A program made the translations under genes and the position numbers. 13,075 nucleotides of DNA from assembly GCA_002369025.1 (NCBI GenBank), contig DFDV01000053.1, positions 1 through 13,075 of the forward strand. The letters run 5' to 3'. Positions 7,067 to 12,908 of this stretch are shown here, piece by piece. Each line of letters begins with the position of its first letter. Position 1 is the first letter of the stretch. Under the pieces are notes generated by a model. That model saw nothing but the letters and a program-made list of their open reading frames with translations, had not been told where the DNA came from and searched no databases. The DNA is from Treponema sp. UBA3819. GTDB lineage: Bacteria; Spirochaetota; Spirochaetia; Treponematales; Treponemataceae.

Positions 7067-7131
7067 AAAAAAAATAAACTGACCACGGTGCTGCCTGTAA
7101 GATACAGAGAACAACACCGTTTTATGTCAGT
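7067..7131 (-). terminator. Terminator/attenuator between rpsT and the HU gene
   Basis: On the minus strand, 5 nt after the rpsT stop, an outer 6-bp stem (7126-7131 with 7078-7083, ACTGAC/GTCAGT) and an inner 9-bp stem with one G-U (7112-7120 with 7085-7093) enclose a further small stem-loop. A T-rich tract including T8 (complement of 7067-7074) follows. The architecture is that of an intrinsic terminator, and the HU ribosome site lies immediately beyond it. Confidence 0.65.
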
Positions 7132-7136
7132 CCGAC

Positions 7137-7418
7137 TTAGTTTGCCGCAGCCGCAAATGAAACGTTGTAGAGTTTCATCATGCGTGACTTCTTGCGGGAA
7201 ACAGCGTTACGAGTAAGAACACCCTTACTGCGAGCAGAATCCAGCTTAGACACGAGAATCTTAAGCTTATCCTGAGCAAGAGCCTGATCTTTCTTCTGAA
7301 CAGCTGCTACAAACTGCTTAGCGATAGTGCGGCATTCGCTCTTGATTGCCTTGTTGTGCAAACGGCGAACTTCACTCTGCGCATATCTTTTTTCTGCAGA
7401 TGATTTTTTTCCTGCCAA
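7137..7418 (-). CDS. rpsT: 30S ribosomal protein S20 (TTG start)
   Basis: 93 residues from TTG 7416-7418, giving the S20 start (M)AGKKSSAEKRYAQSEVRRLHN. It continues with a Lys/Arg-rich helical protein (residues NKAIKSECRTIAKQF..A, LDSARSKGVLTRNAVSRKKSRM), which binds 16S rRNA early in 30S assembly. The frame extends upstream to 7490, but those codons fall in the promoter and ribosome site. GGAGG (7427-7431 on the plus strand, complement) sits 8 nt before TTG, which fixes the start. The short C-terminal tail is Ala-rich. An own promoter lies at 7450-7478 and a terminator follows the stop. Family knowledge: E. coli rpsT also uses UUG, and that weak start is part of S20 autoregulation. Confidence 0.93.
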   Translation of the reverse strand: MAGKKSSAEKRYAQSEVRRLHNKAIKSECRTIAKQFVAAVQKKDQALAQDKLKILVSKLDSARSKGVLTRNAVSRKKSRMMKLYNVSFAAAAN

Positions 7419-7419
7419 A

Positions 7420-7431
7420 GGAGACACCTCC
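7420..7431 (-). promoter_or_regulatory. Small hairpin enclosing the rpsT ribosome-binding site
   Basis: The message reads GGAGGTGTCTCC just before UUG: GGAG pairs with CTCC across a 4-nt loop, so most of the Shine-Dalgarno sequence is in a stem. The hairpin is short and only weakly stable alone, but it sits where S20 feedback could act. Confidence 0.4.
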
Positions 7432-7449
7432 AAACAAAAACTTATATTG

Positions 7450-7478
7450 ATTTTACTGAATTGCAGAGGTATAGTCAA
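7450..7478 (-). promoter_or_regulatory. Sigma70-type promoter of rpsT
   Basis: On the minus strand: -35 TTGACT (7473-7478), 17-bp spacer, -10 TAAAAT (7450-7455). The start is predicted near 7443, giving a leader of about 25 nt. It is divergent from the promoter at 7520-7548, with 41 bp between the two -35 elements. Confidence 0.75.
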
Positions 7479-7519
7479 GAGAATATACAAGGATTATCCG
7501 TAAACCCCACTCACCTGTC

Positions 7520-7548
7520 TTGACACCCGTCCGTGATTTTAGTATATT
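7520..7548 (+). promoter_or_regulatory. Sigma70-type promoter of the zinc-ribbon gene
   Basis: Perfect -35 TTGACA (7520-7525), 17-bp spacer, -10 TATATT (7543-7548). This is among the best promoter matches in the window. Predicted start is near 7555, followed by a 12-bp perfect palindrome (7556-7567) and then GGAGG before ATG 7587. Confidence 0.8.
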
Positions 7549-7555
7549 AGTTTAA

Positions 7556-7567
7556 ATAATCGATTAT
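7556..7567. promoter_or_regulatory. Perfect 12-bp palindrome at the predicted transcription start
   Basis: ATAATCGATTAT lies at +1 to +13 of the transcript from the promoter at 7520-7548, an operator-like position. It is AT-rich, so chance is possible; no cognate regulator can be named. Confidence 0.3.
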
Positions 7568-7586
7568 CATATTTTGGAGGCTAGTC

Positions 7587-7757
7587 ATGGCTGGTGCAAG
7601 TAAGAACTCTCGTACTACCGTTGCAACACAGAAATTTATGTGCCCCTGCGGTGGTGAAATTGCTATGAAGACACTGATGGAAAACGGCAGACTTCGCAAT
7701 ATCGCCGAATGTCCGAAGTGCAAACGCGTTGAGCGCCGTCCCAAGGATTTCAAATAA
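7587..7757 (+). CDS. 56-residue zinc-ribbon protein of unknown function
   Basis: I do not recognise a named gene. The protein starts MAGASKNSRTTVATQKF and has two cysteine pairs, C19-P-C21-G-G and C42-P-K-C45-K, 20 residues apart, with a basic tail ending RRPKDFK. That layout is a zinc ribbon; size, charge and the second knuckle recall small ribosomal proteins such as L33, but this is only resemblance. Coding is supported by a consensus promoter (7520-7548), GGAGG 7 nt before ATG, codon use like its neighbours, and a strong terminator directly after the stop. It is divergent from rpsT. Such strong single-gene signals suggest high expression. Alternatives are a ribosome-associated factor or a small nucleic-acid-binding protein. 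Confidence 0.85.
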   Translation: MAGASKNSRTTVATQKFMCPCGGEIAMKTLMENGRLRNIAECPKCKRVERRPKDFK

Positions 7758-7780
7758 TCCTGAGACAGGTTTTCAATAAA

Positions 7781-7827
7781 AAATCCCGTGTTTCACAAAG
7801 TGCACTGTGAAGCGCGGGATTTTTTTT
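7781..7827. terminator. Strong bidirectional intrinsic terminator
   Basis: A 17-bp stem (7781-7797 with 7806-7822, two G-U pairs in the plus-strand RNA) with an 8-nt loop is followed by T8 (7820-7827) on the plus strand. An A-rich stretch on the other side gives a T6 tract for the opposite direction. It serves the convergent zinc-ribbon gene and plsC. Confidence 0.92.
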
Positions 7828-7861
7828 GCCTAATGCAAAGCCGGAAAGAAGCAAAAGGAAT

Positions 7862-8644
7862 TCAGGCGTCAACCTGTTCTGCCACTTCCCCTTTTCTCCA
7901 GTCATCCAGCTGAGCCTGAATCAATTCCTTGCCTTTTTCCAAAAGGGCAACCTGCTCTTCCTTGTTCTGGGGGGCTGGAAGAATTCCTACCACTTTTACC
8001 CGGTAATAGCCGTTGTGAAGATTCTGAAAAATTGTAGTAAGATTATTGATACGGTAGCCGCCATCAAGGGCACAGACTGCCACCGGAAGAGGCGCAGATT
8101 CTGAAAGCCTGCGGAAACCGGCGGTATAAAATGTTCCCAACTGTCCGTCCTTACTGCGGGTACCTTCAGGAAAGATAACCGGAATCTGTCCTCTCTCCAT
8201 TACCCTTTTGCCAAACTTATCAATTGTCTGCATGGCAACAGAAGGTTTTCCCCGGCGGGGAATCATACAGTGCTCTTCAACACGCAGCATTTCTGAGACA
8301 AGGGGTACATGACGGGCAAGGTTATCTTTTGCAACAAATCGTATTTCTGCTTTACGGAAAAAATTCATGTAGAGCGCAATATCAAGCAGGCTCTGGTGGT
8401 TTGAAATGACAATGAACTGCTTTGGAAGTTTGTCAAAATTATCATAATAACCAAGAAAATTAAAATTCTTGTAGGTCTTAAAAATGGCAAAGAGCTTTCG
8501 CGCACATTCCATCCTTATGTAATGGGAAAGACGAAGGCTCAGTTTTTTTGATACTGGATAGAGAAATATATTGAGAATCGCAGGGGGTGTAACAAGAAGA
8601 AGTTCACAGGATAGCGTGATAAAATTTGAAAGAAAATTCAGCAT
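7862..8644 (-). CDS. plsC: 1-acyl-sn-glycerol-3-phosphate acyltransferase (PlsC family)
   Basis: A 260-residue membrane-associated acyltransferase that would acylate lysophosphatidic acid to phosphatidic acid for phospholipid synthesis. Seen: hydrophobic N-terminal segment (about 5-30), motif I N82-H-Q-S-L-L-D88 (HX4D catalytic pair), the motif II-type region with IPRRG (about 128-132), motif III FPEGTRS (158-164), and the LPVAVCAL motif IV-type segment. Length is normal. The ATG has no Shine-Dalgarno sequence, and a consensus promoter ends 6 nt upstream, so the mRNA is predicted leaderless. The last codons (GEVAEQVDA) coincide with DNA resembling the 5' part of a tRNA-Leu gene. Substrate specificity within the family cannot be told from sequence. 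Confidence 0.9.
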   Translation of the reverse strand: MLNFLSNFITLSCELLLVTPPAILNIFLYPVSKKLSLRLSHYIRMECARKLFAIFKTYKNFNFLGYYDNFDKLPKQFIVISNHQSLLDIALYMNFFRKAEIRFVAKDNLARHVPLVSEMLRVEEHCMIPRRGKPSVAMQTIDKFGKRVMERGQIPVIFPEGTRSKDGQLGTFYTAGFRRLSESAPLPVAVCALDGGYRINNLTTIFQNLHNGYYRVKVVGILPAPQNKEEQVALLEKGKELIQAQLDDWRKGEVAEQVDA

Positions 8645-8650
8645 ATTCTT

Positions 8651-8679
8651 ATTTTAGCCCGAAACGCAGTCCATGTCAA
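8651..8679 (-). promoter_or_regulatory. Sigma70-type promoter of plsC
   Basis: On the minus strand: perfect -35 TTGACA (8674-8679), 17-bp spacer, -10 TAAAAT (8651-8656). Only 6 nt separate the -10 from the ATG at 8644, placing the transcription start at or next to the start codon. Confidence 0.75.
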
Positions 8680-8708
8680 ATTACTTGAAGTTTATATCCG
8701 CGTCAAAC

Positions 8709-8890
8709 CACAGATGTACACGGATTAACACGGATGAGGCACAGATATTGGGAAAGAAACCACGGATGAACACTGATTAACACTGATGAGACACAGATAA
8801 AAAAATAAAAAATATCCGTGTCCTATCTGTGTCTATCTGTGTGCATCTGTGTCAAAAAAAATCCGTGCCCCTTCTGAGCTCATCTGTGTC
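8709..8890. repeat. Direct and inverted array of 10-nt CAC(A/G/T)GAT-type units
   Basis: This is most of the 272-bp gap between dinG and plsC; no gene is visible in it. Eight units of the form CACnGATnnn run forward in two quartets (8709-8748 and 8761-8800, separated by an 11-nt spacer), each unit 10-11 nt long. After an A-rich stretch (8799-8813) at least six units run in reverse (ATCnGTGnnn, 8814-8890). The two quartets share their last 1.5 units almost exactly. The inner junction can fold as a 9-bp hairpin with one mismatch. Similar ACACGGAT/ATCTGTG repeats occur in intergenic DNA of many unrelated bacteria; their function is not established to my knowledge. Confidence 0.85.
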
Positions 8891-8916
8891 AAAGTTTAGA
8901 CTGATTCGGCAACAAA

Positions 8917-11367
8917 TCAGTTTACAAAGTCACCGACCGCTGAAAGGATTTCATTGAGGGGAGAATACATTTTTTTACAGTCAGGAATAGAGTTCAAAAA
9001 GGTTCTGCCGTACATTTTTTCCATAATGCGGCGGTCCAGACAAACTACAGCGCCACGATCATCACCTCGTCGTATCAGACGGCCAAAGCCCTGACGGAAT
9101 TTAATGACTGCCTGGGGAACAGAAAGTTCCATAAAGGGATTTCCACCCCGCTTTTGAATCTGTTCGCTTCTGGCGGCAAAAACAGGGTCATTGGGAACGC
9201 CAAAGGGAAGCTTTACAATGATTACCTGACTCAAAGATTCTCCCGGAACATCCACTCCTTCCCAGAAAGAATCTGTAGCAAACAAAACACTGGAAGTATC
9301 ATCTTTAAAAGTATTGAGCAGGCGGAAGCGTTCGTCATCTCCCTGTTTAAGAATGGTAATTCCGCTCAAACGCAGGCGGGTTCTTGCAGTATCGCAGGCA
9401 TGTCTAAGGGAATCATAGGCTGTAAAAAGGACTAAAGTCCGGCCGCCCGCTGCCTGAACCAGACGGACAACAGCATCCTCTACAAAGCCCTGAAAGGTTT
9501 CCTCAGTGGAAAAAGGTGCGTCACTGGGAATGGCAAGCAAAAGATTTTTCTTATAGGGAAAAGGCGAAGGAAATTCACCGTCCAAAAGTCTTTCCTTTTC
9601 AACAAAGCCTACCCCAGTTCTTCTCTTCCAGAAAGAAAAATTTCCGTCAATACCCAGGGTTGCAGACGTACAGACAACCGTTTCCATGGGCTCAAATACA
9701 CCGTTATTCATAAGAGGTGCAATATCAATGGGAGTCTGAAAGAGCTGGATGAAAAAAGGCGTATCATAATTTTTTGCAATAGCTGGACTCAGGCGCTGTC
9801 TCTGTATCCAGTAGACACAGTCAGGGTGTTCATCCCATTCGCGGAAGTTCTTACAGATTGCCGTCATATCGTCCAGTCTGCGCAGTACGGATTTTGTTTC
9901 CCATACGGCAGCGTTATCCAGATCATCCTCCGGGATTGTTTCGATCATTTCCCGCATAATTCCGGTGAGTTTTGCAATATGCTGCTGAACTTTGGACAGG
10001 CAGGCAAAAACTCCGCCAAAGCGAACCGAATTCATAGAGAAAAGCCGCACCGTAAAATCATTTTCCATCATTTCCGTGGCGGCGTCTTCCAGTTCTGCAA
10101 AGGCATTTTTTATCTGGCTGATTTCTTCCTGGGCTTCAGCCGTATGGTCTTCCTGAGTTGCAAGGGCAGAAATAGTATAAAGGAATCCGGACAAACTTGA
10201 CTTTCTGCTGCGGGACAGAAGGTTCAGCTGCTTGTTGATTTTAAAGCGGTGAAGATTTTCGCTGAAAAAACTGGTGGCTGCATCTTCAATACCATGGGCT
10301 TCATCAAAGACCAGCCTGCGGTAAGGCGGAAGGACTGCCGTATCATCATAGCCTGCGCCGCCCATGCGGGATTCAATATCTGCAAACAAAAGGTGATGAT
10401 TGACTACCAGAAGATTTGCATCCGCCGCTTCTTTGCGCACCCGCATGACAAAACATTTTTCCCTGAACTTACAGCGAAGCCCCATACAGGCATCTGATTC
10501 AGAATTTACCCTGCTCCAGACGCTTTCCGGCGGCATAAAAGCCAGGTCTGTACGGCTTCCGGTTTTTGTTTCCTTTGCCCATGCCGCAATTTTATCAAAA
10601 AAGTCCTGATCATCGCTAAAGAGGTCTCGTTCTTTTCCGGCATCATCAAGGCGGCGGAGACAGACATAGTTCTGCCTGCCCTTAACCAGAACAGCCTTAA
10701 GCGGTTTTCCGATTATCTTCTGAGCAAGGGGAATGTCTTTTTCTATCAGCTGCTGCTGGAGGTTTATGGTTCCTGTGCTTACAACAACCCGCTCCTTGTT
10801 CTCCAGAGCCCAGAGCATTGAGGGAATCAGATAGGCAAAGGACTTTCCTACACCTGTTCCTGCCTCAAAAGTGCCCACAGCATTAGCATTAAAAGACCTG
10901 GTAATCTTTTTAATAAGTTCCAGCTGCACAGGGCGTTCTTCATACTGGGGAGAAGATTTTGCAAGGGGACCAGTACTGGAAAGATAAGAGGCGGCGGTCT
11001 CTTCATCAAGTTTTTTGATGATTACAGGCTTTATAGGCTCCATCACCACATATACTTCGCTCACATCATTGTTTACGATAAAAAAGCCCTGGGCCTTTTC
11101 TGAGCAGTCTGAAGCAATCTGCAAATCGGCAGCAGAAGGATGAAGATTTCCGGAGGGATGATTATGAATAAGGACAGGCCCTTTACGGGCTTCGGTATAG
11201 TTGACTGGAACTGAATGTTCGTCACCCCGGGCTGCAGTTGTAACAGAAATGACTATACCCGTCTCATTTATCATGCCGGAAAAAAACACTTCGTTTCCAT
11301 CCGCACCGATAATCTGACGTTTCATTTCTTCTCTAACTGCATCTGAAAATCTGTTCCGGGCGTCCAT
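8917..11367 (-). CDS. DinG/XPD-type Fe-S DNA helicase with an N-terminal RadC-like JAMM domain
   Basis: 816 residues from ATG 11365-11367; a TTG two codons earlier is possible, and neither has a clear ribosome site. The N-terminal domain (about 8-115) has the JAMM metal-site pattern: Glu26 in GNEVFF, then H68-N-H70-P-S-G and S78-A-A-D81, as in RadC/JAB proteins. The helicase follows: Walker A AGTGVGKS (about 169-176), four cluster cysteines C236, C294, C299, C305 (the last three spaced X4 and X5 as in E. coli DinG), DEAH 355-358, FWEGVDVPGE, and QGFGRLIRR near the C-terminus. It should be an ATP-driven 5'-3' helicase that unwinds DNA or R-loop-type substrates in repair or replication; the JAMM part may be a zinc peptidase or a binding module. 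It lies alone between a repeat array and palindromes, without an SOS-type operator that I can see. Confidence 0.92.
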   Translation of the reverse strand: MDARNRFSDAVREEMKRQIIGADGNEVFFSGMINETGIVISVTTAARGDEHSVPVNYTEARKGPVLIHNHPSGNLHPSAADLQIASDCSEKAQGFFIVNNDVSEVYVVMEPIKPVIIKKLDEETAASYLSSTGPLAKSSPQYEERPVQLELIKKITRSFNANAVGTFEAGTGVGKSFAYLIPSMLWALENKERVVVSTGTINLQQQLIEKDIPLAQKIIGKPLKAVLVKGRQNYVCLRRLDDAGKERDLFSDDQDFFDKIAAWAKETKTGSRTDLAFMPPESVWSRVNSESDACMGLRCKFREKCFVMRVRKEAADANLLVVNHHLLFADIESRMGGAGYDDTAVLPPYRRLVFDEAHGIEDAATSFFSENLHRFKINKQLNLLSRSRKSSLSGFLYTISALATQEDHTAEAQEEISQIKNAFAELEDAATEMMENDFTVRLFSMNSVRFGGVFACLSKVQQHIAKLTGIMREMIETIPEDDLDNAAVWETKSVLRRLDDMTAICKNFREWDEHPDCVYWIQRQRLSPAIAKNYDTPFFIQLFQTPIDIAPLMNNGVFEPMETVVCTSATLGIDGNFSFWKRRTGVGFVEKERLLDGEFPSPFPYKKNLLLAIPSDAPFSTEETFQGFVEDAVVRLVQAAGGRTLVLFTAYDSLRHACDTARTRLRLSGITILKQGDDERFRLLNTFKDDTSSVLFATDSFWEGVDVPGESLSQVIIVKLPFGVPNDPVFAARSEQIQKRGGNPFMELSVPQAVIKFRQGFGRLIRRGDDRGAVVCLDRRIMEKMYGRTFLNSIPDCKKMYSPLNEILSAVGDFVN

Positions 11368-11380
11368 AGGCAATACGTTG

Positions 11381-11413
11381 AGTCAAGGCACGCTAACGCT
11401 TAAAGCCTTGACT
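11381..11413. repeat. Inverted repeat with 9-bp arms just upstream of dinG
   Basis: agtcaaggc (11381-11389) and gccttgact (11405-11413) are perfect inverted arms around a 15-nt centre. The near arm ends 14 bp before the dinG ATG. It could be an operator or a leader hairpin. Confidence 0.6.
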
Positions 11414-11421
11414 TCGCCGTT

Positions 11422-11446
11422 TTGAGGGTTTGTAATAAACCCTCAA
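11422..11446. repeat. Perfect 10-bp inverted repeat between tRNA-Glu and dinG
   Basis: ttgagggttt (11422-11431) and aaaccctcaa (11437-11446) flank a 5-nt loop. There is no T tract after it in either direction, so it is not a standard terminator. It lies directly beyond the tRNA terminator and may be part of the dinG control region. Confidence 0.6.
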
Positions 11447-11447
11447 T

Positions 11448-11480
11448 AAAAAAGGCTCATAGTCATCTGACTATAAGCCT
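11448..11480 (-). terminator. Intrinsic terminator of tRNA-Glu
   Basis: On the minus strand, a 12-bp stem with one G-U (11469-11480 with 11453-11464) and a 4-nt loop is followed by T6 (complement of 11448-11453). It begins 6 nt after the tRNA. Confidence 0.92.
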
Positions 11481-11485
11481 CATTA

Positions 11486-11557
11486 CATCTCCTAGGCGAA
11501 TTGAACGCCTGTTGTCGGGATGAAAACCCGATGTCCTAACCACTAGACGAAGGAGAC
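11486..11557 (-). tRNA. tRNA-Glu (anticodon TTC)
   Basis: A full cloverleaf reads on the minus strand. The acceptor GTCTCCT (11557-11551) pairs with AGGAGAT, ending in a G-U first pair, and a D arm GTCTAGTGGTTAGGAC follows. The anticodon stem TCGGG/CCCGA carries loop TTTTCAT with anticodon TTC, and the T arm GGCG-TTCAATT-CGCC is complete. The discriminator is G and no CCA is encoded, so the CCA end must be added enzymatically. It is transcribed from the promoter at 11582-11610 and ended by the terminator at 11448-11480, as a single-gene unit. Confidence 0.96.
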
Positions 11558-11581
11558 ATCCGTCAACCAAGTGACATTGGT

Positions 11582-11610
11582 AATATAGCAAATATTATAA
11601 TTTACGTCAA
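11582..11610 (-). promoter_or_regulatory. Sigma70-type promoter of tRNA-Glu
   Basis: On the minus strand: -35 TTGACG (11605-11610), 17-bp AT-rich spacer, -10 TATATT (11582-11587), about 24 nt before the mature tRNA 5' end. The -35 begins 5 bp after the stop of the upstream RelA/SpoT-type gene. A short inverted repeat (ACCAA/TTGGT, 11566-11581) lies in the leader. Confidence 0.75.
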
Positions 11611-11615
11611 GTGTT

Positions 11616-12869
11616 TTACATACTCATTCCCATTTTTTTTACAATTTTTTCATGTAAAGCAGCACAATCTGCATCTTCAAGACCAAGCTGTTCAGCTGCA
11701 GTAACATCGGCAAGAGCCTTGCTGTCATCCCCCAGTTTAAAGTATGCGACTGCCCTGCGGTAATGAGCATGAGACTGGAATTCATTCAGTTCCAGAGATT
11801 TATCAAAGGCTTTTACGGCTTCTGCATTGTTATCCATAACACTGTAAACAATGCCAAGATAATAATATGAGCGGAAACCTTTTTCATCATTCTTTACGCT
11901 TTCCTGAAAGTCTTCCAGAGCTTCCTCATACAGGCCTTTTGCAAAAAATGCCATACCCCGGTGCTTTCTGATGACGGCAAGTACCGGCTTTGGTGGTATA
12001 GGCTCTGACTTTAAGATTTCAGTGTATATCTGCAGGGCTGTATCCAGTTCCCCCTGATTGTGAGCCTGAATTGCAGCCAGAATCATATCATCAATGGTTC
12101 CATGCACATAGGGAGACACGCGGGTAAGATTTTTAGGTTCTTCCTTGACAATTTTTTCCTTTGTCTCGCTGTGGTTTGTAAACTCATCAACCTTTTCGTA
12201 AAAGGATTCACGGCGGGCAGAAACTGCTCCCTGAAGTTTTTTCTGATAGTCACGGATTTCCTGAAAGATAATGTCTGCAAGGCTAAGACTGGCATTCATG
12301 GAAGCAAGTTTCCGGCGGAGAGGCATATCAAAGGGTGTAAATTCCGTCTTGTAAATCAACTCATGCTCTACTTCTGCCCAGGCATCCTGCAAAATTGTGC
12401 GCACCTGGATTTCACAGACCAGATTTTCAGGCAGAGTTAAATTGCAGTTTCTCGGGCGGCAGTCTTCAGGAATCGCCACAAGCACGTGAATTGACTCATA
12501 ACCAAATTCCCTGAAATTCTGTTCAGCACCCTTATACTCTACTTCTTTTACATCAAAGTTTTCTTTTATCTGGTCTACTGCAAGTTTTATATCTTCCAGA
12601 AATGCACAGATAACCCGAATTCCCATCATATCCGTAAGGGTAACCAGCGCCTTAGAGGTTTCTGCTTCATCAGCCTTTTGCCTCAGAACCTTACGGTAAT
12701 AACTTTTGAATGACTTTATGCGGGACTTATAAGTCGGCATAGAAGAAAGGCTAATCGTCAGTTTTAGACGACTCTCTATATTCCCCATTATTTCTGCAAA
12801 AACGGGCCGATACGCATCATAGATTTCCTGTATCTGTTGTTTCTTGGGGTACAGAATTGTTTGTTCCAT
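11616..12869 (-). CDS. RelA/SpoT-type (p)ppGpp synthetase domain fused to C-terminal TPR repeats
   Basis: 417 residues from ATG 12867-12869; a longer TTG-started frame to 12905 would include promoter and repeat DNA. Residues 30-175 form the RelA/SpoT nucleotidyltransferase: basic nucleotide-binding stretch YKSRIKSFKSYYRKV (47-61), acidic metal site D80 in TDMMGIRVIC, GYESIH (123-128, the GTP-side G-loop equivalent of GYQSLH), and E153-I-Q-V-R157-T with W164 and E168-H169. There is no hydrolase (HD) domain, so it is a small-alarmone-synthetase type. After a helical linker come about four TPR-like repeats (about 255-410: LAAIQAHNQGELDTALQIY, HRGMAFFAKGLYEEALEDF, YYLGIVYSVMDNNAEAVKAF, YRRAVAYFKLGDDSKALADV). 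It probably makes guanosine alarmones in response to a TPR-bound partner. A toxic-synthetase role as in some antitoxin-paired relatives is possible, but no antitoxin-like gene is adjacent in the window. Confidence 0.88.
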   Translation of the reverse strand: MEQTILYPKKQQIQEIYDAYRPVFAEIMGNIESRLKLTISLSSMPTYKSRIKSFKSYYRKVLRQKADEAETSKALVTLTDMMGIRVICAFLEDIKLAVDQIKENFDVKEVEYKGAEQNFREFGYESIHVLVAIPEDCRPRNCNLTLPENLVCEIQVRTILQDAWAEVEHELIYKTEFTPFDMPLRRKLASMNASLSLADIIFQEIRDYQKKLQGAVSARRESFYEKVDEFTNHSETKEKIVKEEPKNLTRVSPYVHGTIDDMILAAIQAHNQGELDTALQIYTEILKSEPIPPKPVLAVIRKHRGMAFFAKGLYEEALEDFQESVKNDEKGFRSYYYLGIVYSVMDNNAEAVKAFDKSLELNEFQSHAHYRRAVAYFKLGDDSKALADVTAAEQLGLEDADCAALHEKIVKKMGMSM

Positions 12870-12876
12870 AAAGGCT

Positions 12877-12905
12877 ATTCTATCATTGAAATGAAAATAA
12901 GGCAA
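12877..12905 (-). promoter_or_regulatory. Probable promoter of the RelA/SpoT-TPR gene
   Basis: On the minus strand: -35 TTGCCT (12900-12905, 4 of 6), 17-bp spacer, -10 TAGAAT (12877-12882, 5 of 6). Seven nt separate the -10 from the ATG at 12869, which has no good ribosome site, so a leaderless mRNA is predicted. The -35 lies 3 bp from the 12-bp hairpin at 12909-12935. Confidence 0.5.
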
Positions 12906-12908
12906 TCA

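Noticed and set aside
7055..7117. HU starting at 7117 (129 residues)
   Set aside because: The extra residues run through the terminator stem and are not HU-like; GAGGAG supports the start at 7054.
7419..7490. S20 starting at 7490 (117 residues)
   Set aside because: That extension spans the rpsT promoter, leader and ribosome site; the S20 N-terminus begins at TTG 7418.
7840..7891. Complete tRNA-Leu gene at the plsC end
   Set aside because: Only the 5'/D-arm part resembles a tRNA; no anticodon stem or T arm can be drawn downstream.
8709..8890. CRISPR array
   Set aside because: Units are 10 nt and nearly contiguous, change orientation and have no unique spacers of uniform length.
9826..10200. 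Plus-strand open frame opposite dinG (124 codons)
   Set aside because: Shadow of the helicase coding strand; composition and lack of start signals argue against a real gene.
12870..12905. RelA/SpoT gene starting at TTG 12905
   Set aside because: It would include the -10/-35 region and the edge of the repeat DNA; the domain is complete from ATG 12869.
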